A stretch of DNA of 64,000 bases from an uncultured Cyclobacteriaceae bacterium (GTDB taxonomy: Bacteria; Bacteroidota; Bacteroidia; Cytophagales; Cyclobacteriaceae): the NCBI GenBank assembly GCA_943788235.1, contig CALSPM010000001.1:310001-374000 (forward strand). Reading direction: 5' to 3'. Position 1 is the first letter of the stretch, and each line of letters opens with the position of its first letter. Positions 53,375 to 64,000 of the stretch are shown here, piece by piece. A model generated the notes under the pieces. The model was not told the DNA's origin, did not search any database, and saw only the letters and a program-made list of their open reading frames with translations. Both the position numbers and the translations under genes were made by a program.

Positions 53375-56300
53375 TCCAATTGACAAAAATAATCCCTTTA
53401 AAGGTTTAGCAAGTTTTGAAACTCAAGATGCTGTATTTTATCAAGGAAATGAAAATATTAAATTATTGCTCTTAAGGCAATTAGCCGATTCCAATTTTGT
53501 TGCACTTTTAGGAGACCCAGGTTCAGGAAAAACTTCATTTTTGAACGCGAAAATAATACCCACTTTACAAGATGGGTTCATTATTAATGGGATTAAAGAT
53601 TGGAAAATTGCTTATTTATATCCGGGAATAAATCCGATACGATCTTTAGCAAGGGCACTGGCTCAAGTAAATTTTATAAGAAGCGCTCCAAATGAGAAGA
53701 TTGATCCAGGTTTGATTGAAAAATTTGAAAAAATATTAAAAAATAACAAATATGGGATTATTGAAATATTCGAAGAACACAAATTAATCTCCAACTGTAA
53801 TATTTTATTAAATATCGATCGATTAGATGATTTATTTCATTTGAAGAAGAGAGGGGAAGATTCTTTGGAGCTTGATATTTTTCTCACACGGATTGAAGAA
53901 ATAATAAATCAAACGGCTTATCCAATAAGTATTATTGTCTCTATGAGATCAAAAAGAACGTATGATCTGGCTAGTTATTTTCCTGATCGATCTATGTTTA
54001 TTGAGACCATCAATAAAAATCAAATTAATTTGCCCATATTTTCTTTTGCTGATTTAATGAGTACGCTTGATTTTTTTGAATCCAAGGGGTATGTCACATT
54101 TGATAAAGATGTTAAAGATCATATATCCACTTATTATCGTGCTCATCCAATTTCTTTAGGTGAATTTCAACATACAATGAGACTCAGTGTTGAGAGGTGT
54201 ATGAAGAACGGTAGAAGTAACATTTCATTGGAAGACATAGAAGCTGTTTCAGGCTTTAAAAATTCAATCAGCAATCAGTTGGAAGATATTTTTGCAACTT
54301 TCTCTAAGGAGGATCAGGACAATTGTCGGTTGGTGTTTCAACTTTTGGCAAGTGAATCTGACCGTGGATTTGAGTTGTCTATGTCAATATTGGAAATTTC
54401 AGATTTCACAAACATTGAGACAGATGTCATAATACAAATTATTGGATGGTTTGTGGTTGACACATGTGGTGCGATAAAAATAGATCCCATTATGGGTGCA
54501 GATCAAAGGTTAGATAATTTAGATTATTTATTAGATGACTCGAAAATCATAATTACGCCCTATTCGAGGATATCACTTGATGATGAAATACTCATAAAAA
54601 AATGGCCGAGATTAGAGAAATGGGTTCATGATGAAATGGAAAACTCAGATATTTATCAGGGTGTTTTTATGGATGTATCGAAAGGTGAAGTTTTATATGA
54701 AGGAGAAAAGCTTAGGAGTGTATTGCATTGGTACACAGAAGTAAATCCGTCCAAAGGGTGGGCGAAGCGTTATGGAATTAATTATAGTTTGGTTAAAAAT
54801 TTCATTGATAAAAGTGAGGAACAGTTTAATACAGCCCAACGAATCCTTGACGAAGAAGATAACTCAAGGCGTCGAAAGGCTAAAAGAAATGCATTGATAG
54901 GTATAGTTTTCTTTCTAATTACTATTGGTTTAATATTAGTCAGCATGTTTTTTACGGGTGTTGCAGTTGATCAAAAGATGGAAGCAGATAAGAGTAAACG
55001 AGAAGCTAATAGAGAAAAAGTAGCTGCAGGACAGGCGATGAATATAGCCAAAGAACAAACCGAGAGAGCTGAGATTGCGAGTTATGCCGCCAAAAGGGAC
55101 AGTATTCGATCGATTGAAAAAAATAAAGAAGCCAATATTGCTAAGAGTCAAGCTGTTAATGCCTTAAAGCAAGCTGAATATGCACGAAAGGATGCTCAAT
55201 TGTTAATGGAAAGGCAGAATGCATTAAAAATAAAACTCACTGAATCTGAAAAAGACATAGAGAATAAAAAGATTGAATTTCAGTATTATGCCACTTTAGG
55301 TCAGATCAACAAAATATGTAGTGAGGTATTGGAATTGGCAGCTACACCCATCTCGGATAATCTCAAAATTGGAGCTAATTTGATTGCATTGGGATACAAA
55401 CGACTGAACTCATTGGACAACCCTCTTTACAATGATTTGATCCAAAATTTCCCAAATTCATCTATAAAAATGAAAGCAGAGTTTCATTTAAGTGAAAAAA
55501 ATCTTATCCAAGCTATGGGAAATGTATTTCAAAAGTTAGATATAGAGCTAAATAAAGAATTGTCAAAAATTCAGTTCGGAACTGTCATTGACTTAAATAA
55601 GACAAAAAGTAAACTGGCTATTGGTACCGATCAAAGTGATATTTATGAAATGAACTTACCTTCTGAAAACAAATTCTATGATACCGATTTTTTGATTTCA
55701 GATAGATATGTTCGGATGAGGGAGATTACCTCAGGCATTAGATCCATGAAATATATAGAGGAAGATGACTTGATCTATGGAACAGTAGATGGTAAGGTTT
55801 ATCAAAATACCGAACAAAGGTTTGCTGATGACAACGGAGCAAAAGGTTCGATCAATGGTGTTTTTAATTTGACTGATCGAGATGTTTTAATCTCGAATAG
55901 TTTGGGTTATTTGACATATGTTCAAGAGAATGCATCCTCGGGATCTTATGCCCAATTACCACATGTCGATATCAAGCATGATATTAATGTGATTGATTTT
56001 TCTCATAAATCAGGTATAATAGCTACTAATGGAAGATTATCAGAAATCGAATTTTGGGGTTGCCCTCCCGGCGGAGACATTAATTTTAAAGAAAAGATAA
56101 GAATAGAGGGAATGAGATCAAAAGTGACCAGTTTGAAGTTTATTGATGATAAAAATTGGATAATCATAGGAACACAAGAAGGCACACTTTTTATCTACTC
56201 TTTTCTAGAAGATAAGGTCATTTTTGAAAATAAGAGCGCACATTTATCAGCATTAACTGTGCTTGCTTTAGATCCCTTATCTCGATTTATTGTTTCAGGA

Positions 56301-56597
56301 GGTAGAGATGATAAAATACATGTCTGGGATATAGATTTACTCAGCGATGATTATGTACCTATAGTCCATCAAATGAATCAAGCGATCCAAGATATAGCGT
56401 TTATTGGTAATGATTGGTTTGTTTCTCTGAGTAGAGGTCAAAGTAACTTAGGTACTGATAGAAACTCTGTGGGTAGAATGTCTTTTTGGTCCGTTGATTT
56501 AGATTTGTTTGCCAAAAAGCTAGCGCAATCCGAAAAGACATGGTTGATCGAAGATTTTGAATATAATGATGTTTATCAAAAATATATTCCCAATTAA
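53361..56597 (+). CDS. nSTAND-like NTPase with TM segment, coiled coil and C-terminal WD40-like region
   Basis: NPFKGLASFETQDAVFYQGNENIKLLLLRQL, Walker A GDPGSGKTSF, TM NALIGIVFFLITIGLILVSMFF, FIVSGGRDDKIHVWDIDLL. Confidence 0.8.
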   Translation: MSVNNPIDKNNPFKGLASFETQDAVFYQGNENIKLLLLRQLADSNFVALLGDPGSGKTSFLNAKIIPTLQDGFIINGIKDWKIAYLYPGINPIRSLARALAQVNFIRSAPNEKIDPGLIEKFEKILKNNKYGIIEIFEEHKLISNCNILLNIDRLDDLFHLKKRGEDSLELDIFLTRIEEIINQTAYPISIIVSMRSKRTYDLASYFPDRSMFIETINKNQINLPIFSFADLMSTLDFFESKGYVTFDKDVKDHISTYYRAHPISLGEFQHTMRLSVERCMKNGRSNISLEDIEAVSGFKNSISNQLEDIFATFSKEDQDNCRLVFQLLASESDRGFELSMSILEISDFTNIETDVIIQIIGWFVVDTCGAIKIDPIMGADQRLDNLDYLLDDSKIIITPYSRISLDDEILIKKWPRLEKWVHDEMENSDIYQGVFMDVSKGEVLYEGEKLRSVLHWYTEVNPSKGWAKRYGINYSLVKNFIDKSEEQFNTAQRILDEEDNSRRRKAKRNALIGIVFFLITIGLILVSMFFTGVAVDQKMEADKSKREANREKVAAGQAMNIAKEQTERAEIASYAAKRDSIRSIEKNKEANIAKSQAVNALKQAEYARKDAQLLMERQNALKIKLTESEKDIENKKIEFQYYATLGQINKICSEVLELAATPISDNLKIGANLIALGYKRLNSLDNPLYNDLIQNFPNSSIKMKAEFHLSEKNLIQAMGNVFQKLDIELNKELSKIQFGTVIDLNKTKSKLAIGTDQSDIYEMNLPSENKFYDTDFLISDRYVRMREITSGIRSMKYIEEDDLIYGTVDGKVYQNTEQRFADDNGAKGSINGVFNLTDRDVLISNSLGYLTYVQENASSGSYAQLPHVDIKHDINVIDFSHKSGIIATNGRLSEIEFWGCPPGGDINFKEKIRIEGMRSKVTSLKFIDDKNWIIIGTQEGTLFIYSFLEDKVIFENKSAHLSALTVLALDPLSRFIVSGGRDDKIHVWDIDLLSDDYVPIVHQMNQAIQDIAFIGNDWFVSLSRGQSNLGTDRNSVGRMSFWSVDLDLFAKKLAQSEKTWLIEDFEYNDVYQKYIPN

Positions 56598-56599
56598 AA

Positions 56600-59299
56600 A
56601 TGATCAAAATAGTTAATAAATTTTCCCTGTGCCTTTTACTGGCTTTTTGGTTTATTTCAGCAACAGCAAAGCTTTGCTCAAGTGATTTTTGATGATCTTA
56701 AAATAGGTATTGATAAAGTTGAATCTGATGAAGTTGTTTTTAACAGCCTGCAAGAGATTGGCGTATACTATAAAAATAATCAGTTTGAGAAAGGGTTGGA
56801 AATTGCCAGTAATCTTTTTCAAGGCCAGTTTAACCAGTCTTCTATACAATCAAAGGAGTCGATATTAAATTTTGCTATTAAATTAAGTTTTGCACTGGAC
56901 TTGAGAGATAGTACGAGAAGTTTTATGGAAATATATTATAAAATAAATCCAAGTTTTTCGGATCGTACGATACCTGATATTACGCCAGCACTACACGCAT
57001 TCATTAATAATTTTATCAAAAGTAAAAATCAAGTTTCTGTTTTTGTAAATAAATTTGCTCAAAATATTGATTTTATATCGTCCACTATTAGTATTTATGA
57101 TCAAAGTGATTTTGAACGATTGGGTATTAGAAATTTACTTGACTTGATTCGAATTACGCCTGGGTTTGCTGAAATAGGTGATTGGAATGAGCGCCAATTT
57201 GGAACGAGAGGTACCTCAAATTCAACCTTGCAAGATGTACTTATATTGATCAATGGACATAGGATCAGTGACAACTTGACCAGTTCAAACGGACCTGATT
57301 GGATCAGTCTTGATTATGTAAAACAGATAGAATTGGTGCGGGGTCCAGGTTCTGCCATCTATGGGGGTAATGCTTTTAGCGGTGCCATCAATATAGTTAC
57401 AAAGTCAGGAACGGGTGAAAAAATCAATGAGGCAAATGTCCGATTGGGAAATGGGAATGACTTTTCAAGCGTAGATCAAAGTCTCAATAATGCTTATAAA
57501 ATCAATTATCAATATGGGACTCAGATTAATAATACCGAGAGTATTTATTTATCAGCGACTTTTCATCAATCAGGAGGAAGCGAAATTGATTACTCTGATG
57601 CGGATCGAAAAATTATTCTACCTGAAGATAGTCGTGATTTTTTGAAAAAAGATGGTTCGGCAACATATGATTATTCCTTGATAAGGGCTGCAGATACTAC
57701 GGGTGTAGAGCACATTAATGCTTATGGGCCCAGTTATAATTTTTTACTGAATTATACCAACAATTCAATAAAGTTAACTGCCAATGCCCAATCCAATAAC
57801 TATTATTTACCTAGAAGTTTTCGAAAAAATTTATGGGCAAGTCATGATGGGGATTCTTTGAATTCATTAAGAAGAAGGATTGATAGAAGAGAGTTCATTC
57901 AAGTTCAAGGAAATTTTTTGGAAAAAACCAAGTTTGAACAAAGTGCGTTAGAATTAAAAGTTTCTGGAGATCATTTTTTTAAAGATTTGTCTATTCCACT
58001 ATGGTCAGTTGGCGATTTATCTAATAGTTCATTGACGGGAGATGAATACCGTGCCACGGTAAATTTAGAGTTTTCAACTCAAGCTTTGACCCTTGGGGTG
58101 AACAACTTACCCAATTTTTTATTAGTGGGTGCGGAGTGGTATGTCAATCGTTGGAGTTATCATTATCTAAACAAAATAGATAGTATCCAATACATCTCGT
58201 CACTTATTGATGATGCGAGTTACAGTACTGTGTTGGGAAGAATTTTAGGCGATAGAAATGAAATATTTGCGGCTTTTTACATTCAAGATGAAATGCATTT
58301 GATTAAAGATCGAATGGTTTTGAATGCTAGTGTGAGGTTCAATTATGATGAAGTATATTCTAATTTTCAAAATGGTATTCGTTGGGGGGAGCAATACTCT
58401 CCGAGAATCTCTCTAGTCTATATTGCTAATAAAAATCAAACCAAAAAGAGGATGTTGAAATTTAAGCCATTTATAATTCTGCTTTTTTGCCTGCCGCTTT
58501 TCTATATCGTAAAGGATTTGTTCCAGCCTTCAGGACACCACTCGATGGTACGGCACCGCTGGATGCACAAATTATAGAATCTTTGGAGACGGGATTTTTT
58601 TTTCGTATCAATAAGCATTTAGATTTTAACTTTCAAACCTATATCAATTACATTAGGGATAATATTGTCCAAAACGCTAATAACAAATATGTAAATGAAT
58701 CTTTACCGACGAGAATATCAGGAAATGAATTAGAATTTAAATATCGATATAAAAGCTCTCGAGCTTATATTAATGGCTTCAATTATCACGTTTTTGGTAA
58801 TTATTCTTTTTCTAAAACTCAAATTGCTGTAGACTCAATAGCAAGAATGTCTGATGTGTTTAACAACAATCAGTGGACGGATACTACTTCGCGATACCCC
58901 ACACATTATTTGAACTTTGGGGGTGATGTTTCCTTCAAGAAAAGTGTTTTAAACAAAACAAGAGATCAGTATTCATTGACTTTGGATTATGATACGAAAT
59001 TTCGTATTCTTTTGGGATTAAATGGACAATTGATTACCCAATCTCATCGCTATTCTGCTTATGACATCACGAATAAGGGTCTACCTGAAGTGATAGCATC
59101 GGGTAAAGAATGGATAGAAATACCTAAACTCTTTTTATTAAATGTCAACATTAACGCTTATTTTGATAAGTATAAACTAGGTATTAACGTTTATAATCTT
59201 TTGAATAAAGAAGGTTTTATCACTGCGAGTGACAACAATTTGGGATTACAGCGACAAGAAGGTAGAATGTTTTATCTCAGTTTGGGTTATGTATTTTAA
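56600..59299 (+). pseudogene. TonB-dependent-receptor-like outer membrane protein, frame-disrupted
   Basis: Signal MIKIVNKFSLCLLLAFWFIS; plug-like RNLLDLIRITPGFAEIGDWNERQFGTRGTSNSTLQDVLILINGHRISD...IELVRGPGSAIYGGNAFSGAINIVTK; parts in three frames (56600, 56682..58577, 58487..59299). Confidence 0.8.
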
Positions 59300-59318
59300 T
59301 TAAAGTTTGAAGGCATAG

Positions 59319-61259
59319 ATGTTTGCGACTACCTCCAAAACCATTAAAACAGAAATACTAGCGGGATTGACCTCTGCTGTGGTAACCATGCCTGTGGCTA
59401 TAGCCTACGGGTATGCCTCCGGTTTGGGACCATACGCGGGATTTGTTTCGGCCATTGTACTAGGATTTGTGGCGGCTCTTGTAGGGGGTACTTCTGGGCA
59501 AATTAGTAGTCCGACAGGTGCTTTGACTGTTGCAATTTCTGTTTTTGTAGTCACGGAAATTGAGATTCAGGGTAGTTTAGACGTTGCATTACCTATTTTG
59601 ATGGCCATCTTTGTGTTGGCGGGTTGCCTTCAATTAGTTTTTGGATTATTGAAGTTAGGAGAGAATATTCAGTACATACCCTTCTCAGTGATTAGTGGAT
59701 TTATGAGTGGTGTGGGTCTGATTATTATCGTCCTTCAGATTCCCAACACTTTTGGTGTACCATCTGGAATATATACTTCTATAATTTCAAAAATACTCAA
59801 TATACTTTATTTTTTCGACCATGCTAATTGGCTAGCTTTTGCCTTTGTAGTTGCTACTTTAAGTATTATTTATATTTTTCCTAAAATCACCAAAAAAATT
59901 CCAAGTAGTTTAGTGGCCTTACTGAGCTTGACAGGATTGGCATATATTTTTGAATTGGATATTGATAAACTCGGTGCTTTCAGTATGAATTTGAGTCATT
60001 TAAATATCATTTCTTTAGATCAGTTAGGTCATATAGAGACCCTTCTCAGAATACTGATTGCCGCCGTCTCCTTGGCATTTATTGGATCTGTTAATACATT
60101 ATTAACCTCTGTGGTAGCTGATAAAATGACTAACTCAGTACATGATAGTAATCAAGAATTAATGGGGCAAGGTATAGGTAATTTGCTTGCTGGTTTTCTG
60201 GGAGGATTTACGGGGAGTGGTGCTACAGCCTGTGCAGTGGCTAATATTCAAGCAGGAGGACGAAACCGTATCTCAGGGATGGCCACAGCTTGTTTTTTAC
60301 TGATATTCCTTATTTGGGGTGCTGATTTCATTGCTGAGATTCCATTAGCAGTAATCTCTGGTATTATGATTTCTATTGGCTATGAATTATTAGATAAGGT
60401 TACGCTTAAAAAGTTGATTATTATTCCTAGAATAGATGCTGTCGTTATGGTGGTTGTGATGGGTTTATCTGCATTCTATGATTTGCTATTTTCAGTAAGT
60501 TTAGGATTGATTATTTCAGCCATTTATTTTATGAAGAAAATGGCAGATCAAGTAGAGGATGACTCAAATAAGTCCAAATTGGAGTTGATGATTTATGAAC
60601 TCATAGATACTTTTGACAATGCTGAAGATTTTAAGGATAAAGTTTTTATAAAGACCATCAAAGGGCCTTTATTTTTCGGTTTCTCTACACGGTTTTTAAA
60701 GACCATACGTGCTATTTCCCCTAAGGTTGAGGTAGTTGTTTTTAATATGTCTTTGGTGCCTTATATGGATTATTCTGGAATTCGCACATTTAAAGATGCG
60801 ATACTATATCTCAAGTCAAAAAATGTAAAAATATCTTTTTGTGAGTTAAATAAAAACAATTTTAGTCTTCTAAAAGAACTTGACATTATTCCCAGCCAAG
60901 TGCCTGTAAAATATATTTTTGATTCTATTGAGAGTTGTGTCATGTGGTTGGATGAGCCAGGGAACATTGATGGATCTATCCAAGATGATTCACAGGTTTA
61001 TTTTCCAAGTGCTTTTACTCCCAATGATGATGGTATCAGGGATGAATGGTGTATCATGAATGTTGAAAAATTTCCAAAATGCCATATACAAATTATGGAT
61101 TCAGAGGCAACTCTTGTTTTTGAATCTCATGGATATCAACAACCTTGGGATGGAATTTTAAATGATGAGTTGCTGCCAACGGGAGCCTATACCTACGTAT
61201 GTCAATTAGATCCCAATGATCCTGAAGAGATAAAAGGGACTGTTAATCTTATTCGTTGA
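59319..61259 (+). CDS. SulP family anion transporter with STAS domain and C-terminal CHU_C/T9SS type B-like domain
   Basis: LAGLTSAVVTMPVAIAYGYASGLGPYAGFVSAI; STAS VEVVVFNMSLVPYMDYSGIRTFKDAI; VYFPSAFTPNDDGIRDEW...WDGILNDELLPTGAYTYVCQL...KGTVNLIR. Confidence 0.88.
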   Translation: MFATTSKTIKTEILAGLTSAVVTMPVAIAYGYASGLGPYAGFVSAIVLGFVAALVGGTSGQISSPTGALTVAISVFVVTEIEIQGSLDVALPILMAIFVLAGCLQLVFGLLKLGENIQYIPFSVISGFMSGVGLIIIVLQIPNTFGVPSGIYTSIISKILNILYFFDHANWLAFAFVVATLSIIYIFPKITKKIPSSLVALLSLTGLAYIFELDIDKLGAFSMNLSHLNIISLDQLGHIETLLRILIAAVSLAFIGSVNTLLTSVVADKMTNSVHDSNQELMGQGIGNLLAGFLGGFTGSGATACAVANIQAGGRNRISGMATACFLLIFLIWGADFIAEIPLAVISGIMISIGYELLDKVTLKKLIIIPRIDAVVMVVVMGLSAFYDLLFSVSLGLIISAIYFMKKMADQVEDDSNKSKLELMIYELIDTFDNAEDFKDKVFIKTIKGPLFFGFSTRFLKTIRAISPKVEVVVFNMSLVPYMDYSGIRTFKDAILYLKSKNVKISFCELNKNNFSLLKELDIIPSQVPVKYIFDSIESCVMWLDEPGNIDGSIQDDSQVYFPSAFTPNDDGIRDEWCIMNVEKFPKCHIQIMDSEATLVFESHGYQQPWDGILNDELLPTGAYTYVCQLDPNDPEEIKGTVNLIR

Positions 61260-61280
61260 TGCCTTCAACGAAATAAATCG

Positions 61281-64000
61281 ATGGAGCCAAATCATTTAAT
61301 AAACAACTTAATATTAGAATTAGATAAGGAGTTGAGCACCACTGAAGTGGGTCGTCTTAGGTCTAAAATTCTTGATGCGATAAACTATTATTTTGAGTAA
61401 ATATTATCCCTACGCTAAACATCTGAACATAGAAGATATTAGTCTGGATTTGGGTACGATGGATCGTAAGAATTTTCAGGAAGAATTTATTGTAAGACTC
61501 TCATATCTTTTAGATACTGAATTAGCAAAGTTACTTCACCGGGAGAACATAGATGAGCTCATTGATCAACAAAATATTTTAAATGATTTAGAGTTATTTG
61601 TATATTTCCTTAAGACAGGGGTAATGATTTCAGGTTCTGGATTCGCTAACAAGCCTTTTCCAACGATTGATAAAAAATGACTTACACTCTCTAAGATTTA
61701 ATCATAAAAAAAGTACTCAGTGATGAGACCATTAAAGAAAGATTTTTTCATCAAATAAAGGAGGATCAGCTGGATGAATATTGGTTGGGTGTTGAACCTA
61801 TCATTTATTTAGAAATCAGGCGATTTAATTATACAATACAAGAGATCATCTGGAAAAAAAAGCAATTTAAATCTTTTCAAAAAGAGGTTAATGATTCCTT
61901 AAGAAGAGTAACGTTTGATTTTATGGTCAATGACTATAGATCCATAAGCCTAAAGGATTACATTAAATTTCTACAGTTAAAATTTAGAAAAGCCCAAGGT
62001 CTGGATGAAGAGGTTAAAACCCTTGTATATCACCAGATAATAGAATCGCTTAAAGGGAATGAACTTGAGAATTCACTTAAACCCACAAGTAGTATTAAGC
62101 GTTTGATTGAAGAGCTAACTATTTATATCATTAAGGAACGAACTCCAGCCTTATCAGTAGCTAAAAAACAAACTATTAGGAAGGTGTTTTTTCGTAGAGA
62201 AGTTGAAGAAATTGTTTTAGAATTCACGAAATCAAGTTTTACTATTAAAAAATTCATACGCTCCTTGGAGCGAATCTATCAAGTATTAAGTCGATCAGCA
62301 AATTGAATTATTTTTCCAAATGCTTCAGCGTGAAAATAAATTTTCCTATCAAAAAGAGCTCATTGAGCTATTCGCGATTATTCAGTTGATCTCGACCTAT
62401 TTTTCCTATCACCCTTTATTATATGGGTTTATTGTGGATGGGTGATGTTATAATGGAAATTAAACAGCAGTTTAAAAAACGGCCTGCATTGTTATTTACG
62501 CTGATCGATCAGGTCTCTATAAGAACAGGTTATGGACAAGATTATGTCATCGATAAAATGATGAAATCTGAGGGTTCTGAAATGGCCAAAGCTGTATTGA
62601 TAAAGCATAGAAAAGAGGTTGCGAATCGCCATAAGAAAAATTTAAGCGATTCAGGTCTGATCGATACTTATTTATACTATTTAAAATCGGGAATTTGGGA
62701 GTTAGTAAATCAATCTCCTGATGAGGTATTGATCATGCTTTTGAAAGACCACTTAGAACCATTCATTCTAGCTCTTAAAAAAGAGCAAGATCATAAAGTG
62801 TGTGGCTAAGATTGATTCATGGCCATGAACTTCGCTCAGTTGAGAAAGTGATTATGGCTTTTATTCAGAGTATTAAAAAAAAGAAAAAATTTGAAAAATT
62901 CATAAAATCTATTGATCAATATGATACCGGTATATCCTTTAAAAAACATATTTATGAACGTTTGATTACAGATCCTGCATGGTTTGATAATTTATCATTT
63001 TCAGATAAGGGGTTCAATATGAATCGAATTAAAGAGGAAGTCGATTCATTTTTAAGTCAAGAACAGGATATCAAGGATTTATCCTTGGTTCCTTTAATTA
63101 AATATATAAATGAAGGAAAATTAGAATTTGACTATTCTTTGACAGAAAATCTAAAGATGGCTAAAAGACTTCGAAAGAAAGATCTGATAGCGTTATCAAT
63201 GATCATTTCATTTGATATGAATAATTATCAAAATAAGCTGAAATTAAAACGAATTTTTCAAATTTTTTCATTGACTCAAATAGATATACTTTTTGTTAGT
63301 TTTGCTCGGCAAGAAATCAAAAAGAGAAAGGTCTTTGAAAACTTTCATTATCTTAAAATCTTGCTGCAAACCTTATTTTCTGAAAATATTTATCATTATG
63401 GATATCAACAAATAGCTAGTTTTATAAATCATTTTTCTATTTCCGACCCACAGTTAAACAGATCATTATATGAGTTGCTTGAAAGAGTAGCATTAAAAAA
63501 AGATATGGTCTTTACCGAGTTACTTTCAACTATTATCACACACCTAAACCCCGGTGAATATTCTAAATTAATTGCCTTACGACGACAACTCATCCAATCT
63601 AAAGCTATAATAGAAACGGCAAAGGAAAAAAGTTACAAAACTACAGATGATCTTCTTTTGTTATTAAATTATTTGGAGCTCGGAGTTTGGCTTTCGGTTG
63701 ACTTAGATCCGATTTCAACTCTTAAAAAGGTATTAGAGGATAATTTTGATCAATTAACTATTCAATTTAAAAAGAGAATTAGTCATCAAATTTTTTGGCT
63801 GCGATTACTCTATCAATTTGATTTCGATATTGTTTTAGAAATTATTCTGAGAGTTTTTAAGGATACAGATGGATTTATAGCGCTACAAAAATATTTATCT
63901 GAATTGGATCAAAGCGATCAGGATTTTAAATTCAAGCTACTTGAAACATTTATTTTAGTTAAAATGAATGTGGATAAAGGTGAAAGTTTCGATGAATTAT
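61281..64000 (+). pseudogene. eCIS tape measure protein (Pvc14-like), frame-disrupted, runs off window end
   Basis: HLINNLILELDKE; NIEDISLDLGTMDRKNFQEEFIVRLSYLLDTELAKLL; LELFVYFLKTGVM; segments at 61281, 61393..61680, 61679..61723, 61785..62306 (extends upstream), 62305..62445, 62423..62809 and an open frame 62827..64000. Confidence 0.75.

Noticed and set aside
62337-62415. Repeated ttttcctatca at 62341 and 62401
   Set aside because: Only an ~11-nt match in AT-rich coding sequence; likely chance
1-64000. CRISPR arrays, rRNA, transposases or prophage integrase
   Set aside because: No regularly spaced repeats, rRNA or transposase/integrase-like ORFs were seen; the phage-like genes fit an eCIS rather than a prophage because no capsid, terminase or portal genes are present

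Overview
AT-rich Bacteroidota-type chromosomal window. About 0-31 kb is mostly ordinary: rpsO end, pnp, a DUF885 lipoprotein, trxB, bshB1, a GT2 glycosyltransferase, pdxH, miaE, YqgE/AlgH, a DUF349 protein, tRNA-Thr, a c-type cytochrome plus Tat protein, an asparaginase, a TlpA-like thioredoxin, an IorAB-type molybdenum oxidoreductase, an SGNH/dehydrogenase/cytochrome c fusion, an esterase, a GH109-like oxidoreductase, an RluA-type synthase, MOSC and SDR proteins, and two decayed genes. About 31-64 kb is a large contractile injection system (eCIS/Afp/PVC-like) locus: DUF4255 cap protein, one sheath, three tube-like proteins, DUF5908, LysM, VgrG-like spike, gp25, baseplate J-like (Pvc11), a fibre-like protein, Pvc12-like, an nSTAND-type NTPase, and a Pvc14-like tape measure running off the window. 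It is preceded by an uncharacterised membrane/cell-wall module (intracellular Ig-like protein, DUF4407, secreted protein, GH18-like membrane protein, small TM protein). It also contains a TonB-receptor-like gene and a SulP transporter carrying a C-terminal CHU_C/T9SS-like domain. The most unusual signal is that the Pvc12-like and tape-measure genes are each split into many ORFs that fit back together almost exclusively by +1 frame steps, often within a few nucleotides of the stop codon. This could be consensus insertion errors, recent decay, or recoding; sequence alone cannot decide. Homology calls are from motif recognition, with no database search.
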